From Herbaspirillum hiltneri N3 (GTDB taxonomy: Bacteria; Pseudomonadota; Gammaproteobacteria; Burkholderiales; Burkholderiaceae_D): a stretch of DNA of 64,000 bases. The notes beneath the pieces were generated by a model. The model was not told the origin of the DNA and ran no database searches. It saw only the letters and a list, made by a program, of their open reading frames with translations. The DNA lies in assembly GCF_001267925.1 (NCBI RefSeq), contig NZ_CP011409.1:1488001-1552000 (forward strand), read 5' to 3'. A program made the position numbers and the translations under genes. The first letter of the stretch is position 1; each line of letters opens with the position of its first letter. Below are positions 45,713 to 55,565 of the stretch, piece by piece.

Positions 45713-48700
45713 TTAGAGATAATTGTCAATTTTGAAATTTTTCAGCCAGTGCTCGAAAATCCCGGCCAGCATCGGCCGCGAAAACAGATAGCCCTGAGCC
45801 ACATCGCAGCCTTGCTGCTTGAGCAAGTCATATTGCCGTTTGTCTTCGACGCCTTCGGCCACGACGATCAGATCGAGGCTTTCACCGATGCGGATGACCG
45901 CGTTGGTCAGCGCCAGCACCGTCTGGTCGCGGTCCATGTCGCGCACGAAACTCTGGTCCAGCTTGAGTTCGCACACCGGCAGGTTGCGCAGGTAGCCGAG
46001 ACTTGAATACCCGGTGCCGAAATCATCCATCGCCAGCTTCACGCCTTGCGCATGCACTTCGCGGATGGTGCGCGTGGTGCTGGGGTTGGTGTCCATCATC
46101 ACGGTTTCGGTGATTTCCAGCGTCAGGTCTCCCGGCGCCAGGTCGAAGCGTTGCAGCAGGCCGGCGATGAATTGCGGCAGTTCCAGGTCATGGAAATTGG
46201 TAGACGACAAATTGACCGATACCGAAGGAACGTCGATGCCGCGCCGGCGCCAGTCGTGAAGCTGGAAGCAGGCTTCTTCCAGCGCCCATTTGCCGAGCTC
46301 GCCGATCAGGCCGCATTCTTCCGCGATCGGGATGAAGCGCGCCGGTGAAACCTGGCCGAGCTGATCGTGATGCCAGCGCGCCAGCGCTTCCACACCATGC
46401 AGCAATCCGGTGTGGAAGTTGACCTGTGGCTGGTAATGCAGCTCGAAATCGCCGCCGCGCAAGGCATCCCGCAGCGCGCCTTCCAGCGCCAGGCGTTCCT
46501 GGGCCTGCGAGTTCATCTCATCGCTGAAGAAGCTGAAGCGGCCGCGGTTCTGGGCCTTGGTCTGGTACATCGCCATGTCGGCGCGATGCAGCAGGATTTC
46601 GATAGTGTCGCCGTTGTCGGGAAACAGGCTGATCCCGATACTGGCCGAGGGTGTGATCGCCACGCCAGCGATATGGCATGGCAGCGACAGGCTGGCCTGG
46701 ATGCGCTTGACCACGTCGGTGACACGGTTCAGGTCGCATTGCGCCAGCACGATGACGAATTCGTCGCCGGACAGGCGCCCGACGATATCGGATTTGCGCG
46801 CCTCGACCTGCAGGCGGCTGGCGACCGTGCGCAGCAGCTCGTCGCCGGCCTGATGTCCGAGCGAGTCGTTGATTTGCTTGAAACGGTCGAGGTCAATGAA
46901 CAGCACCGCCATCGGAATCTTGGTGCGGGCCGCGTTGGCAATGGCGTGGTTGGCGTTGACCAGCAGCAGGCTGCGGTTGGGCAACCCCGTCAACGAATCG
47001 TAGAACGCCAGCCGATGGATGCGCGAGCGCGCTTCTTCGCGCTCCAGCGCCAGCGCGCACAAATGCAGGCTGACGTCCACCAGCCGGTGATGGAAGGGAT
47101 CGGGGCGGCGCTTGCTGTGATAGTAGAACGCGAACGTGCCGATCACGCGGCCATCGGCCGATTTTATCGGGGTCGACCAGCACGACTGCAAACCCGTCGG
47201 CAGCACCAGGTCACGGTAGTCGGCCCATAGCGGATCGGTGGCAATGTCCGTCACCTCCACCGGCTCGGCGCGGAACGCCGCGGTGCCGCAGGAGCCGACG
47301 CTGGGACCGATCGCCAGACCTTCGAGTGCGCGGCTGTATTCTTCCGGAAGACTGGGGCCGGCCACCGGATGCAGCAAGCCCTGTTCGTCCACGCGCAGGA
47401 TCGATGCCACCACGTCGGGCGCCATGCGTTCCAGTTCCAAGCACACCATGGTCAGTACTTCCTGCAGGCTGGCCTCCCGCACCATGGCGTTGAGCGCCTT
47501 GTATTGCAGGACTTCGTGCATCTTGGTGTTGGTAATGTCGGTCAGGATGCAGACTGCATTGATCAGTTTGCCGTCGCCGTCGAGGATGGGATTGACCACC
47601 GTCGACACCCACAGCGGATGGCCTTGCTTGTCGACCATCATTTCTTCGCCGTGGAAACTGCGGCCCTCGGCGATCACCGCATAGCAGTCTTCGATCATCT
47701 TGAGGATGGCGGTCTGTCCTTCGAACAGTTCCCGCGGCCGGCGGCCGATGACTTCTTCTGCGGTAAAGCCGAGCATGCGGCTGAAACCGGTGTTGTGAAA
47801 AACGATGTGGTTGGCATCGTTGGTGATGAATACCGCGTTGTCGGTTTCATTGATCCCCAGCGACAGCAGGTGCTGGTATTCGCGGTCGCGCTGCTCGCGC
47901 ACCATGCGGCACGACACGTCCGAGCCGATGCTGATGATCTTGATCGGCTTGCCTTCTAGGTCGAACACCGGCGTGTAGGTAGCTTCCCACCAGACCGGCC
48001 GGCCGTCGCGCGCGATGCGCTTGAAACGGCCGGAAAAGAAACGGCCCTGGTTGACGTCGCGCCAGAAATTTTCGTATTCCTGGCTACCGACGTAATCCGG
48101 CTCGCACAGGACGCGATGGTGCTTGCCGACGATTTCCTCGGGCAGATAGCCCATGGTCTTGAGATAGTTGCCGTTGGCGCCGACGATGACACCGTCGGCG
48201 GAAAATTCAATCACGCCGAGCGAGCGGTTGATCGCACGCAGCACGCTGTGCTTTTCCTGCGAGTCGTCGATGTGGGCGGTGATGTCGGCAGCAATCGAGA
48301 CCACCCGCAGCAAGCGGCCCTCGGCGTCGAACACCGGATTGCAGGTGGCCTCCAGCCACAGCCGAGAGCCGTCGCTGCGCATGCGCTGCAAGGTGCCGGA
48401 CACCACTTCGCCCTGATGCAGGCGCCGCCAGAATTCGGCGTATTCGGGTGAATCGGCGTGCGCCGGATTGCACAGCATGCGGTGATGGTGGCCGACGATG
48501 TCGTTTTGCCGGTACGCCATCAGCGTGAGGAAGTTGTCGTTGGCGGACAAGATGGTGCCGTCCGGCGCCAGTTCAAGGATGGCCATCGAGCGGGAAAAAG
48601 CCGCCAGCAACGCCTCCTTTTCTTCAAGGGAGGCGCGGCATTGCTGAAGCTCGAGGCCGATGCGTTCGGCGTCCATCATGGAGTCGTTCCCCTCCCGTTC

Positions 48701-48715
48701 CTTGACTGCACTCAT
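45713..48715 (-). CDS. PAS-PAS-PAS-GAF-GGDEF-EAL cyclic-di-GMP signalling protein
   Basis: A 1000-residue cytosolic sensor and c-di-GMP enzyme. Three PAS domains (about residues 40-150, 160-275, 285-405), a GAF domain (about 415-565), GGDEF (about 575-735) and EAL (about 745-995). The GGDEF site reads SGDEF at 649-653, a one-residue change that leaves Asp-Glu-Phe. The EAL site is complete: EALARW (from 776), LEITETVMM, DDFGTGYSSLGYL, LKLDQSF and VAEGVE. So phosphodiesterase activity is likely and cyclase activity possible. No membrane helix. The start chosen is the ATG at 48715 behind GGAG; MM at 48679 is an alternative. No fixed partner gene. Confidence 0.92.
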   Translation of the reverse strand: MSAVKEREGNDSMMDAERIGLELQQCRASLEEKEALLAAFSRSMAILELAPDGTILSANDNFLTLMAYRQNDIVGHHHRMLCNPAHADSPEYAEFWRRLHQGEVVSGTLQRMRSDGSRLWLEATCNPVFDAEGRLLRVVSIAADITAHIDDSQEKHSVLRAINRSLGVIEFSADGVIVGANGNYLKTMGYLPEEIVGKHHRVLCEPDYVGSQEYENFWRDVNQGRFFSGRFKRIARDGRPVWWEATYTPVFDLEGKPIKIISIGSDVSCRMVREQRDREYQHLLSLGINETDNAVFITNDANHIVFHNTGFSRMLGFTAEEVIGRRPRELFEGQTAILKMIEDCYAVIAEGRSFHGEEMMVDKQGHPLWVSTVVNPILDGDGKLINAVCILTDITNTKMHEVLQYKALNAMVREASLQEVLTMVCLELERMAPDVVASILRVDEQGLLHPVAGPSLPEEYSRALEGLAIGPSVGSCGTAAFRAEPVEVTDIATDPLWADYRDLVLPTGLQSCWSTPIKSADGRVIGTFAFYYHSKRRPDPFHHRLVDVSLHLCALALEREEARSRIHRLAFYDSLTGLPNRSLLLVNANHAIANAARTKIPMAVLFIDLDRFKQINDSLGHQAGDELLRTVASRLQVEARKSDIVGRLSGDEFVIVLAQCDLNRVTDVVKRIQASLSLPCHIAGVAITPSASIGISLFPDNGDTIEILLHRADMAMYQTKAQNRGRFSFFSDEMNSQAQERLALEGALRDALRGGDFELHYQPQVNFHTGLLHGVEALARWHHDQLGQVSPARFIPIAEECGLIGELGKWALEEACFQLHDWRRRGIDVPSVSVNLSSTNFHDLELPQFIAGLLQRFDLAPGDLTLEITETVMMDTNPSTTRTIREVHAQGVKLAMDDFGTGYSSLGYLRNLPVCELKLDQSFVRDMDRDQTVLALTNAVIRIGESLDLIVVAEGVEDKRQYDLLKQQGCDVAQGYLFSRPMLAGIFEHWLKNFKIDNYL

Positions 48716-49251
48716 ACGCGTCACTTCTCCGCTCGGTATGATTATCTTGCGTCTGTCTTGCGTCCGGTTTGAACCTGATCTGAATCTGATTTGAAACTGG
48801 TCCGGCAGCGATATTGTCGGGAACCTTATCGCCGGCGCCGGCTGCTCGGCACGACTACGCTGGATTCCTTGAATAGCTCACATCCACATTCACACACGCC
48901 GCCGTTCTTGTTGGAGAAATGCAGCGATCGGCATATCTCTTGTTATCGGAAAAAAGTCATTGTTCTTGAGCATGCAGATTAAATAAGTTCTTCATTAAAA
49001 TGATTTGCCTGTCGTGCCGTGGCCCTTACGCGAACCTCGTCAAAACCAGTCCCGTCATCCCGGGACCGTCGTCCCGGTCGAGTAGTGTATGATTCCGGCG
49101 CAGCCTGAGCGGCGATCAACGTAATGAGTGCGGCACTCCTTTCGTAGATAGCCGCGAGATGCGTTTTCCCCGGAAAGGGTGCAGGCAAGTATCGCAACGC
49201 GCCTTGCACTACCTCCCAAACAGGATTGTTCGCATTCACGGCTATTATGAA
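48716..49251. other. 536-bp region between GGDEF-EAL gene and dedA-type gene
   Basis: No supported gene. An open frame on the minus strand at 48979-49239 (86 codons, GTG start) has no ribosome site or recognisable domain. A small hairpin CCGGGAC-CGTC-GTCCCGG lies at 49060-49077, and a -10-like TATGAT near 49087 may serve the dedA-type gene; both are weak. Confidence 0.6.
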
Positions 49252-49911
49252 ATGAGTTCCATGGATTACTTGCAGTTACTGGACGTGCTGTTGCACGTCG
49301 ACAAGTCCCTCGGCATCCTGATAGAGCAATACGGCACCTTGATTTATGTAGTGCTGTTCCTGATCATCTTCTGCGAAACCGGCCTGGTGGTATTGCCCTT
49401 TCTTCCCGGCGATTCGCTGTTGTTCATTGCCGGCACTTTTTGCGCCACCGGCGCCATGAACATCTGGCTGCTGATGTTCCTGCTGGTGGTTGCCGCCGTA
49501 ACCGGCAACACCCTCAATTACTGGATCGGCAGCGCCATCGGTCACCGCGTCTTCACGCACAATTACCGCTGGCTCAATCCCGCTGCGCTGGCCAAGACTC
49601 ACGCCTTCTACGAAAAACACGGCGGCAAGACCATCATCCTGGCGCGCTTCACCCCGATCGTGCGGACCTTCGCACCGTTCATCGCCGGCGTGTCGGAGAT
49701 GACCTTCATCAGGTTTCAGCTCTTCAACATCATCGGCGCCCTGTTATGGGTGGTCGGCCTGCTGGCGTTCGGTTACCTGTTCGGCAACTTGCCGTGGGTG
49801 CGCCAGAATCTCAATACACTGGTACTGATCGGCATCGTTGCCGCGATCCTGCCGATCGTGCTCGGCGCGCTGTGGCAGTTCTACCGCAAGTTCTTTTCCA
49901 GACGTCAATAG
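49252..49911 (+). CDS. DedA-family membrane protein
   Basis: A 219-residue inner-membrane protein of the DedA/SNARE-associated family; some members flip undecaprenyl phosphate or phospholipids. Signatures are FCETGLVVLPFLPGDSLLF, GNTLNYWIGSAIGHRV and the FTPIVRTFAPFIAGVSEM loop with the conserved arginine. Four or five membrane helices. Start at the ATG at 49252 (MSSMDYLQ); an ATG three codons later is equally possible. Upstream in-frame codons are not supported. It stands alone. Confidence 0.9.
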   Translation: MSSMDYLQLLDVLLHVDKSLGILIEQYGTLIYVVLFLIIFCETGLVVLPFLPGDSLLFIAGTFCATGAMNIWLLMFLLVVAAVTGNTLNYWIGSAIGHRVFTHNYRWLNPAALAKTHAFYEKHGGKTIILARFTPIVRTFAPFIAGVSEMTFIRFQLFNIIGALLWVVGLLAFGYLFGNLPWVRQNLNTLVLIGIVAAILPIVLGALWQFYRKFFSRRQ

Positions 49912-50113
49912 TCGACCAGGCCCAGCCCGCTCAAGGCGACTCTTTCGTGATTGTCCGGAGACGCAAGGAATGACTCCGATACGTCGTGGAATAACTCATC
50001 ATACGACCGCGCGGGGCCGCAGCGATGGGCGGAAATGAGGCGTGAATACAGGTCTGTTCGGCCTTGGGACCCGGTTCCGATGCCGCCCGGCAAAAGAAAC
50101 CGCAGCCCAAATG

Positions 50114-50139
50114 AAAACTCCCGGCGCAATGGCCGGGAG
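50114..50139 (-). terminator. Rho-independent terminator after amiC
   Basis: Minus strand: CTCCCGGC pairs with GCCGGGAG around six bases, followed by TTTTCAT. It lies 24 bp after the amiC stop codon. Confidence 0.8.
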
Positions 50140-50162
50140 CTGAAGCGAATGAGGCGGGCAGA

Positions 50163-51509
50163 TCAGGTCAGCTTGTTCTTGGCCAGCGGAGGATTCTTCG
50201 AGAAGTACTTCTTGATGCCGGTCATGATGGCGTCGGCCATGTCATCCTGATAACTGTTGTCGGTGAGCTTGGCTTCTTCTTCCGGATTGGAGATGAAGGC
50301 CGTCTCGATCAGGATGCTGGGAATGTCCGGCGCCTTCAGCACGGCAAAGCCGGCCTGTTCCACCGCGCCCTTGTGCAGCTTGTTGATACCGCCGATTTCC
50401 TTGAGCACGGCGTTGCCGATGCGCAGGCTGTCATTGATCTGGGCCGTGGTCGACAGGTCCAGCAAGACGCTCGCCAATTGCTTGTCGTGGGTCTTGATGT
50501 TGACGCCGCCGATCATGTCGGCCGAGTTCTCCTTGTTGGCAAGCCAGCGCGCAGCAGTCGAGCTGGCGCCTTTTTCGGACAGGGCGAACACCGAGGAACC
50601 GCGCGCGGTCGGTTGCACGAAGGCGTCGGCGTGGATTGAGATGAACAGGTCGGCTTGCACCTTGCGCGCCTTTTGCACGCGCATGCCCAGCGGCACGAAG
50701 AAGTCGGCGTCGCGGGTAAGCATGACGCGCATGTTCGGCTGCTCTTCGATTTTCCTCTTGAGGCGCTTGGCGATCGACAGCACCACGTCTTTTTCGCGAT
50801 TGCCGCGGCTGCCGATGGCGCCGGGATCTTCGCCGCCGTGGCCGGGGTCGAGCGCAATGGTGATCATGCGCGTCAATTGCAGCTTGGTGTCGTCCTGCGG
50901 TTTGGCCTTGGCGGCAAACGGCGGGTCTTCATCCTGCAGTTGCGGCGCAGCTTTGGGGTCCGGCTTGGCTTCGGCCAGCGGCGGCTTGATCTCGGTCTGC
51001 TGATCCTTGGGCCAGTTGCCCTTCTGGATCAGCGCGGCGATCGGGTCAGGCGGGTTGGCCGGGTAGAGGTCGATGACGAAACGGTATTTGTATTCGCCGA
51101 CCGGTTCCAGGGTGAACACCTGCGGCTTGATCTCGTCCTTCAGGTCGAACACCAGCCGCACCACGCTGGGGCGGTTCTGGCCGACACGGACTTGCTTGAT
51201 GTAAGGATCGTTGGGCTGGATCTTGGCGACCAGGTCTTTCAGCGTCGAATTGAGGTCGATGCCTTCGATGTCGACCACCAGGCGTTCCGGATTCTTGACG
51301 ATGAAATGGGTGACTTTGAGGTTGCTGTCGTTTTCCAGCGTAACGCGGGTATAGTCGTCAGACGGCCACACGCGCACCGCGAGGATTTGCGATGCCAGCG
51401 CCGGCAGGGGAGTCAATACGGAGACGAGGAGCGTGCCGCCTGCCTTGAGGATGGTGCGGCGAGTCTTGGATGTCACAGATTTGGAGCGAATTTCAGTCGA
51501 GCGAGGCAT
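50163..51509 (-). CDS. amiC: N-acetylmuramoyl-L-alanine amidase AmiC-type
   Basis: A 448-residue periplasmic amidase that splits septal peptidoglycan during cell separation. A twin-arginine signal (SKTRRTILKAGGTLLVSVL) is followed by an AMIN domain (about residues 45-150) that targets the septum, a Pro/Lys linker, and Amidase_3 with zinc ligands in IALDPGHGGEDPGA, SRGNREKDVVL and FISIHADAF, and the catalytic Glu in ILIETAFISNPEEE. Export by Tat and the AMIN domain fit AmiC. The first 12 codons overlap the end of tsaE by 37 bp; the ATG at 51509 has AAGGG. A terminator follows. Confidence 0.94.
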   Translation of the reverse strand: MPRSTEIRSKSVTSKTRRTILKAGGTLLVSVLTPLPALASQILAVRVWPSDDYTRVTLENDSNLKVTHFIVKNPERLVVDIEGIDLNSTLKDLVAKIQPNDPYIKQVRVGQNRPSVVRLVFDLKDEIKPQVFTLEPVGEYKYRFVIDLYPANPPDPIAALIQKGNWPKDQQTEIKPPLAEAKPDPKAAPQLQDEDPPFAAKAKPQDDTKLQLTRMITIALDPGHGGEDPGAIGSRGNREKDVVLSIAKRLKRKIEEQPNMRVMLTRDADFFVPLGMRVQKARKVQADLFISIHADAFVQPTARGSSVFALSEKGASSTAARWLANKENSADMIGGVNIKTHDKQLASVLLDLSTTAQINDSLRIGNAVLKEIGGINKLHKGAVEQAGFAVLKAPDIPSILIETAFISNPEEEAKLTDNSYQDDMADAIMTGIKKYFSKNPPLAKNKLT

Positions 51510-51961
51510 TGATGACCCTTGTCAGACAACGCTCGTAATTCTACATCACGTCCGTGTCCTGCAACCGTTAGCGAGATATTGATATCCGGGGCGGGCAACA
51601 CGGGGTCGCCCTTTTCCGGCCATTCGATGATGCAGATGCTGTTTTCGTTGAAATGTTCACGAAAACCCGCATCCAGGAACTCTTCCGGGCTTGCCATGCG
51701 GTAGAGGTCGAAGTGGATAACGGTTACCATGCGGTCTGCCAGCATCACCTCATAGGGTTCGGCCAGCGTGTAGGTCGGGCTTTTGACGCGGCCCGCGTAG
51801 CCGGCGGCATGCAGCAGCGCGCGCGTGAGCGCGGTCTTGCCGGCGCCGAGGTCGCCGTGCAGGTAGATCGCCATGCCGGGTTCCAGCACCTGAGCCAGGG
51901 CAGCGCCCAGCGCGGCGGTGCCGGCTTCGTCCTGCAAATGGGTGTGACGCGATGGCTGCAT
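51473..51961 (-). CDS. tsaE: tRNA threonylcarbamoyladenosine biosynthesis protein TsaE
   Basis: TsaE, the ATPase partner of TsaB and TsaD in making t6A37. It has 162 residues from the ATG at 51961 (MQPSRHTHL). Walker A is GDLGAGKTALTRALLHA, then the family motifs VKSPTYTLAEPYE, VIHFDLYRM and IIEWPEKG. tsaE-amiC is a conserved pair in proteobacteria. The gene is divergent from queG, 62 bp apart; longer starts would run into queG. Confidence 0.95.
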   Translation of the reverse strand: MQPSRHTHLQDEAGTAALGAALAQVLEPGMAIYLHGDLGAGKTALTRALLHAAGYAGRVKSPTYTLAEPYEVMLADRMVTVIHFDLYRMASPEEFLDAGFREHFNENSICIIEWPEKGDPVLPAPDINISLTVAGHGRDVELRALSDKGHQCLARLKFAPNL

Positions 51962-52023
51962 AGATTCTTGTTTGAAGCGATGTAATGAAGACGTGTATTG
52001 ATCATGTGTATTGATGACGACCA

Positions 52024-53097
52024 ATGACTGACCTTGTAGCACTTGCCGACACCATCAAAGCCTGGGGGCGCGAACTCGGGTTCGCCGACCTGCGCATTGC
52101 CGACGTCGATCTGTCGCATCGGGAAGCGGGATTCCAGGCGTGGCTGGACAAGGGTTACCACGGCGAGATGGATTATATGGCAAGCCACGGCATGAAGCGC
52201 GCCCGGCCCGCCGAATTGGTGCCCGGCACGGTGCGCGTGATCACCGTGCGCATGCCATACCTGCCGCGCGCAACCGCTCCCGACTGGCGTGAGCGCGAAG
52301 AAGGGCGCGGCGCCGACGGCAGCGCCGCGGTGGTTTCGCTGTATGCCCGCGGCCGCGATTACCACAAGGTCTTGCGCGCGCGGCTGCAGCAACTGGCCGG
52401 TCGCATCGAGAAGGAGATCGGCGCCTTCGGCTATCGCGTCTTCACCGATTCCGCACCTGTGATGGAAGTCGCTCTGGCGGAAAAATCGGGTCTCGGCTGG
52501 CGCGGCAAGCACACGCTGCTGCTCAACCGCGAAGCCGGCTCCATGTTCTTCCTCGGCGAACTGTTCACCGACCTGGCGCTGCCGGTCGACGCGCCGGTCA
52601 CGCCGCATTGCGGCCAGTGCAGCAGCTGCATCGACGTCTGCCCGACCCAGGCCATCGTCGCGCCGTACGAGCTCGATGCGCGCCGTTGCATTTCCTATCT
52701 CACCATCGAGCTCAAGGGCAGCATCCCGGTCGAACTGCGCAGCCTGATCGGCAACCGCGTCTACGGCTGCGACGACTGCCAGCTGTACTGCCCGTGGAAC
52801 AAGTTTGCCCAGACCTCGACCTTGCCTGACTTCGACGCGCGCCATGGCCTCGGCAGCGCTTCGCTGATCGGGCTGCTGAACTGGAGCGAGGACGACTTCA
52901 ACCGCAACACCGAAGGCAGCGCGATTCGCCGCATCGGCCACGAACGCTGGCTGCGCAACATGGCGGTCGGCCTCGGCAACGCCGCCGCCACGCACAAGGG
53001 CGACGCGGAAATCGTTGCGGCTTTGCAGGCGCGTCTTGAACATCCGTCAGAGCTGGTGCGTGAACACGTGGCATGGGCGCTGGCGCAACATTCCTAG
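52024..53097 (+). CDS. queG: Epoxyqueuosine reductase QueG
   Basis: QueG reduces epoxyqueuosine to queuosine in tRNA, using cobalamin and two [4Fe-4S] clusters. It has 357 residues. Signatures are the DUF1730 N-terminal half with HGEMDYMASHGMKR, and the cluster motifs CGQCSSCIDVCPTQAI and CDDCQLYCPWN; a short HEAT-like tail (QARLEHPSELVREHVAWAL) closes the protein. It is divergent from tsaE, whose product also modifies tRNA. The queG/tsaE neighbourhood is common. Confidence 0.96.
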   Translation: MTDLVALADTIKAWGRELGFADLRIADVDLSHREAGFQAWLDKGYHGEMDYMASHGMKRARPAELVPGTVRVITVRMPYLPRATAPDWREREEGRGADGSAAVVSLYARGRDYHKVLRARLQQLAGRIEKEIGAFGYRVFTDSAPVMEVALAEKSGLGWRGKHTLLLNREAGSMFFLGELFTDLALPVDAPVTPHCGQCSSCIDVCPTQAIVAPYELDARRCISYLTIELKGSIPVELRSLIGNRVYGCDDCQLYCPWNKFAQTSTLPDFDARHGLGSASLIGLLNWSEDDFNRNTEGSAIRRIGHERWLRNMAVGLGNAAATHKGDAEIVAALQARLEHPSELVREHVAWALAQHS

Positions 53098-53138
53098 TAA
53101 AGTGTTGTCTCCATAAAAAATAACGATGGAGACACCTG

Positions 53139-55556
53139 ATGACAAAACTGAAACCTTTATGCGCCGTCGCTTTGCTGACCGCGGCGTCGTGCATGGCGAT
53201 GGCCGCCGCCGCCGCCGCCGATGCATCCGAAACCCTGCGCATTCCGGGCCTGCACAAGAAGGCCGAGATCCTCGTCGACAAATGGGGCGTGCCGCACATC
53301 TACGCCGCCAGCCAGGACGACGCCTTCTTCGTGCAGGGCTTCAACGCCGCGCGCGACCGTCTGTTCCAGATCGATTTGTGGCGCCGGCGCGGACTGGGCC
53401 AGTTATCCGAAGTGTTTGGTCCAGCCTACGTGGCGCAGGACCAGGCGACACGCTTGTTTCTCTATCGCGGCGACATGCAGCGCGAATGGAAATCCTATGG
53501 CAAGCAGGCCGAACACGTGGCGACCGCCTTCGTTGCCGGCATCAATGCCTATGTCGATTACGTCACGGCGCATCCGGAGCGGCTGCCGTATGAGTTCAGG
53601 CAACTGGCTTACCTGCCGGCCCGGTGGCAGGCGGAAGACGTGGTGCGCATCCGCAGCCACGGCCTGACGCGCAACCTCACCAGCGAAGTCGCGCGCGCCA
53701 ACGTGGCGTGCAAGGCCGATCTCAAGTCCGACGAAATCCGCTTCGGCCTGACGCCGAAATGGGAGGCTACGATGCCGCAAGGGCTCGATCCCTGCCTGCC
53801 GAAAGACTTGCTCAAGGTCTTCACGTTGGCGACCCAGAACGTCAAGATCACCAAGGAGAGCCTCAACGCAAGCGCCGATGATCACGGCGCCAGCGTGCAG
53901 ATCGCCGCGGCGGAAAACCTGGAAGAGACCATGGAAGGCAGCAACAACTGGGTCGTCTCTCCGGCAAAATCGGCGACCGGGCGCGCCATCATGGCCAACG
54001 ATCCTCACCGCGCCTATTCGGCGCCGTCGCTGCGCTACATCACGCATCTCAGCGCACCCGGCCTCGACGTCATCGGCGCTGGCGAACCTGCCTTGCCGGG
54101 CGTGTCGATCGGGCACAACGGCACCATCGCCTTCGGCCTGACGATTTTCAACATAGACCAGGAAGATCTCTACGTCTACGAGCTCAATCCCGACAATCCG
54201 AACGAGTACAAATACCAGGGCAAGTGGGAGCGCTTCAGCGTCCTGCACGAACCGATCAAGGTCAAGGGCGGCGCGCCGGCTTCCGCCGAGCTGACTTTCA
54301 CGCGGCATGGTCCGGTGATCTTCGTCGAGAAGGAAAAGAATCGCGCCTTCGCGGTCCGTTCCGGCTGGCTGGAGCCGGGCATGTCGCCGTACTTCGGCAG
54401 CATCGACTACATGCGCGCCAGGAATTTCAAGTCCTTCAAGCGCGCCATGCTGAACTGGGGAGCGCCGACCGAGAACCAGGTCTACGCCGACGTCAAAGGC
54501 AACATCGGCTGGGTGCCGGGCGGTCTCGCACCGAAGCGCCCGAATTGGGACGGCTTGCTGCCGGTGCCGGGCGACGGTCGTTATGAGTGGAACGGATTCT
54601 GGACCGGCGACCAGCTGCCGTCGACCTACAATCCCAAGCAGGGCTGGTTCGCTTCGGCCAACCAGATGAACCTGCCGGACGACTATCCTTACCGCGAGCG
54701 CAAGCTCGGCTTCGAGTGGACCAACAATTCGCGTTTCTCGCGCATCAGCGAAGTGCTGGCCTCCTTGCCGAAGGTGTCGCTGGAAGATTCGATGCGCCTG
54801 CAAAACGACGACCTGGCGATTCCCGCACGCCGTCTCGGCGCGCTGCTCAAGCCGCTGTCTTCGACCGATGCGCAGACCCAGGCGGCGCTGACTATCTTCA
54901 GCAACTGGGATTACGTCGAGCGTGTCGATTCGCCGCAGGCTGCGCTGTATGAAGTCTGGCTCACGCGCCATCTGGGCAAGGCCTTCAAGGACGCCGTGCT
55001 GAGCAAGGACGCGGCAGCCGCGATGGGCGCACCCGATACCGCCGTGCTGCTCGACACGTTGGAGCAGCCGCAGGCCAGGTTCGGCGCCGATGCGGCGAAG
55101 AAGCGCGACGAGGTTTTGCTGAGCAGCCTCGGCGGCGCTTATGCCGAGATGGTCAAGCTGCAGGGCGATGACGCGAGCAAATGGCAATGGGGCAAGCTGC
55201 ATCACAACCTGATGGAGCATCCGCTGGCCGGCGTGGTGGACGAGGCGACGCGTGCGAAGCTGAACGTCGGACCGCTGCCGAAACATGGCGGCGCCTATTC
55301 GCCGAACCAGTCGACTTATCGTCCGAGCGACTTCCGCCAGACCAACGGCCCGTCGTTCCGGGTGGTGGTCGACGTAGGCAACTGGGATAACTCCAGGGCG
55401 GTCAATTCTCCGGGGCAATCGGGCGATCCGGACAGCCCGCATTATCGCGACCTGGCCGACAAGTGGCTCAACGGCGAGTATTTCCCGCTGCTGTATTCGC
55501 GCAAGGCGGTGGAGGCGGCGACGGTGCAGCGGATCGTGCTGGAGCCGGGCAGGTAA
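53139..55556 (+). CDS. Penicillin acylase-family Ntn hydrolase
   Basis: An 805-residue periplasmic pre-protein of the penicillin/cephalosporin/AHL acylase family. A signal peptide ends at about residue 27, after an Ala-rich stretch. The alpha chain includes VDKWGVPHIYA and FVQGFNAARDRLFQID. Self-cleavage is predicted between Gly267 and Ser268 (MEGSNNWVVSP), making Ser268 the N-terminal nucleophile of the beta chain; IMANDPHRAYSAPS and IGHNGTIAFGLT follow. Members hydrolyse penicillins, acyl-homoserine lactones or other amides; the substrate here is open. RBS GGAGA 6 bases before the ATG. A perfect hairpin terminator follows. Confidence 0.92.
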   Translation: MTKLKPLCAVALLTAASCMAMAAAAAADASETLRIPGLHKKAEILVDKWGVPHIYAASQDDAFFVQGFNAARDRLFQIDLWRRRGLGQLSEVFGPAYVAQDQATRLFLYRGDMQREWKSYGKQAEHVATAFVAGINAYVDYVTAHPERLPYEFRQLAYLPARWQAEDVVRIRSHGLTRNLTSEVARANVACKADLKSDEIRFGLTPKWEATMPQGLDPCLPKDLLKVFTLATQNVKITKESLNASADDHGASVQIAAAENLEETMEGSNNWVVSPAKSATGRAIMANDPHRAYSAPSLRYITHLSAPGLDVIGAGEPALPGVSIGHNGTIAFGLTIFNIDQEDLYVYELNPDNPNEYKYQGKWERFSVLHEPIKVKGGAPASAELTFTRHGPVIFVEKEKNRAFAVRSGWLEPGMSPYFGSIDYMRARNFKSFKRAMLNWGAPTENQVYADVKGNIGWVPGGLAPKRPNWDGLLPVPGDGRYEWNGFWTGDQLPSTYNPKQGWFASANQMNLPDDYPYRERKLGFEWTNNSRFSRISEVLASLPKVSLEDSMRLQNDDLAIPARRLGALLKPLSSTDAQTQAALTIFSNWDYVERVDSPQAALYEVWLTRHLGKAFKDAVLSKDAAAAMGAPDTAVLLDTLEQPQARFGADAAKKRDEVLLSSLGGAYAEMVKLQGDDASKWQWGKLHHNLMEHPLAGVVDEATRAKLNVGPLPKHGGAYSPNQSTYRPSDFRQTNGPSFRVVVDVGNWDNSRAVNSPGQSGDPDSPHYRDLADKWLNGEYFPLLYSRKAVEAATVQRIVLEPGR

Positions 55557-55565
55557 GACAAACTG

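Noticed and set aside
49060..49077. CCGGGAC-CGTC-GTCCCGG hairpin as a terminator
   Set aside because: No gene ends near it on either strand and no T-run follows.
48979..49239. 86-codon frame in the GGDEF-EAL/dedA gap
   Set aside because: GTG start without a ribosome site, no domain, Arg-rich composition; not reported as a gene.
49905..50129. 74-codon frame between the DedA and amiC genes
   Set aside because: Overlaps the amiC terminator and has no ribosome site or family likeness.
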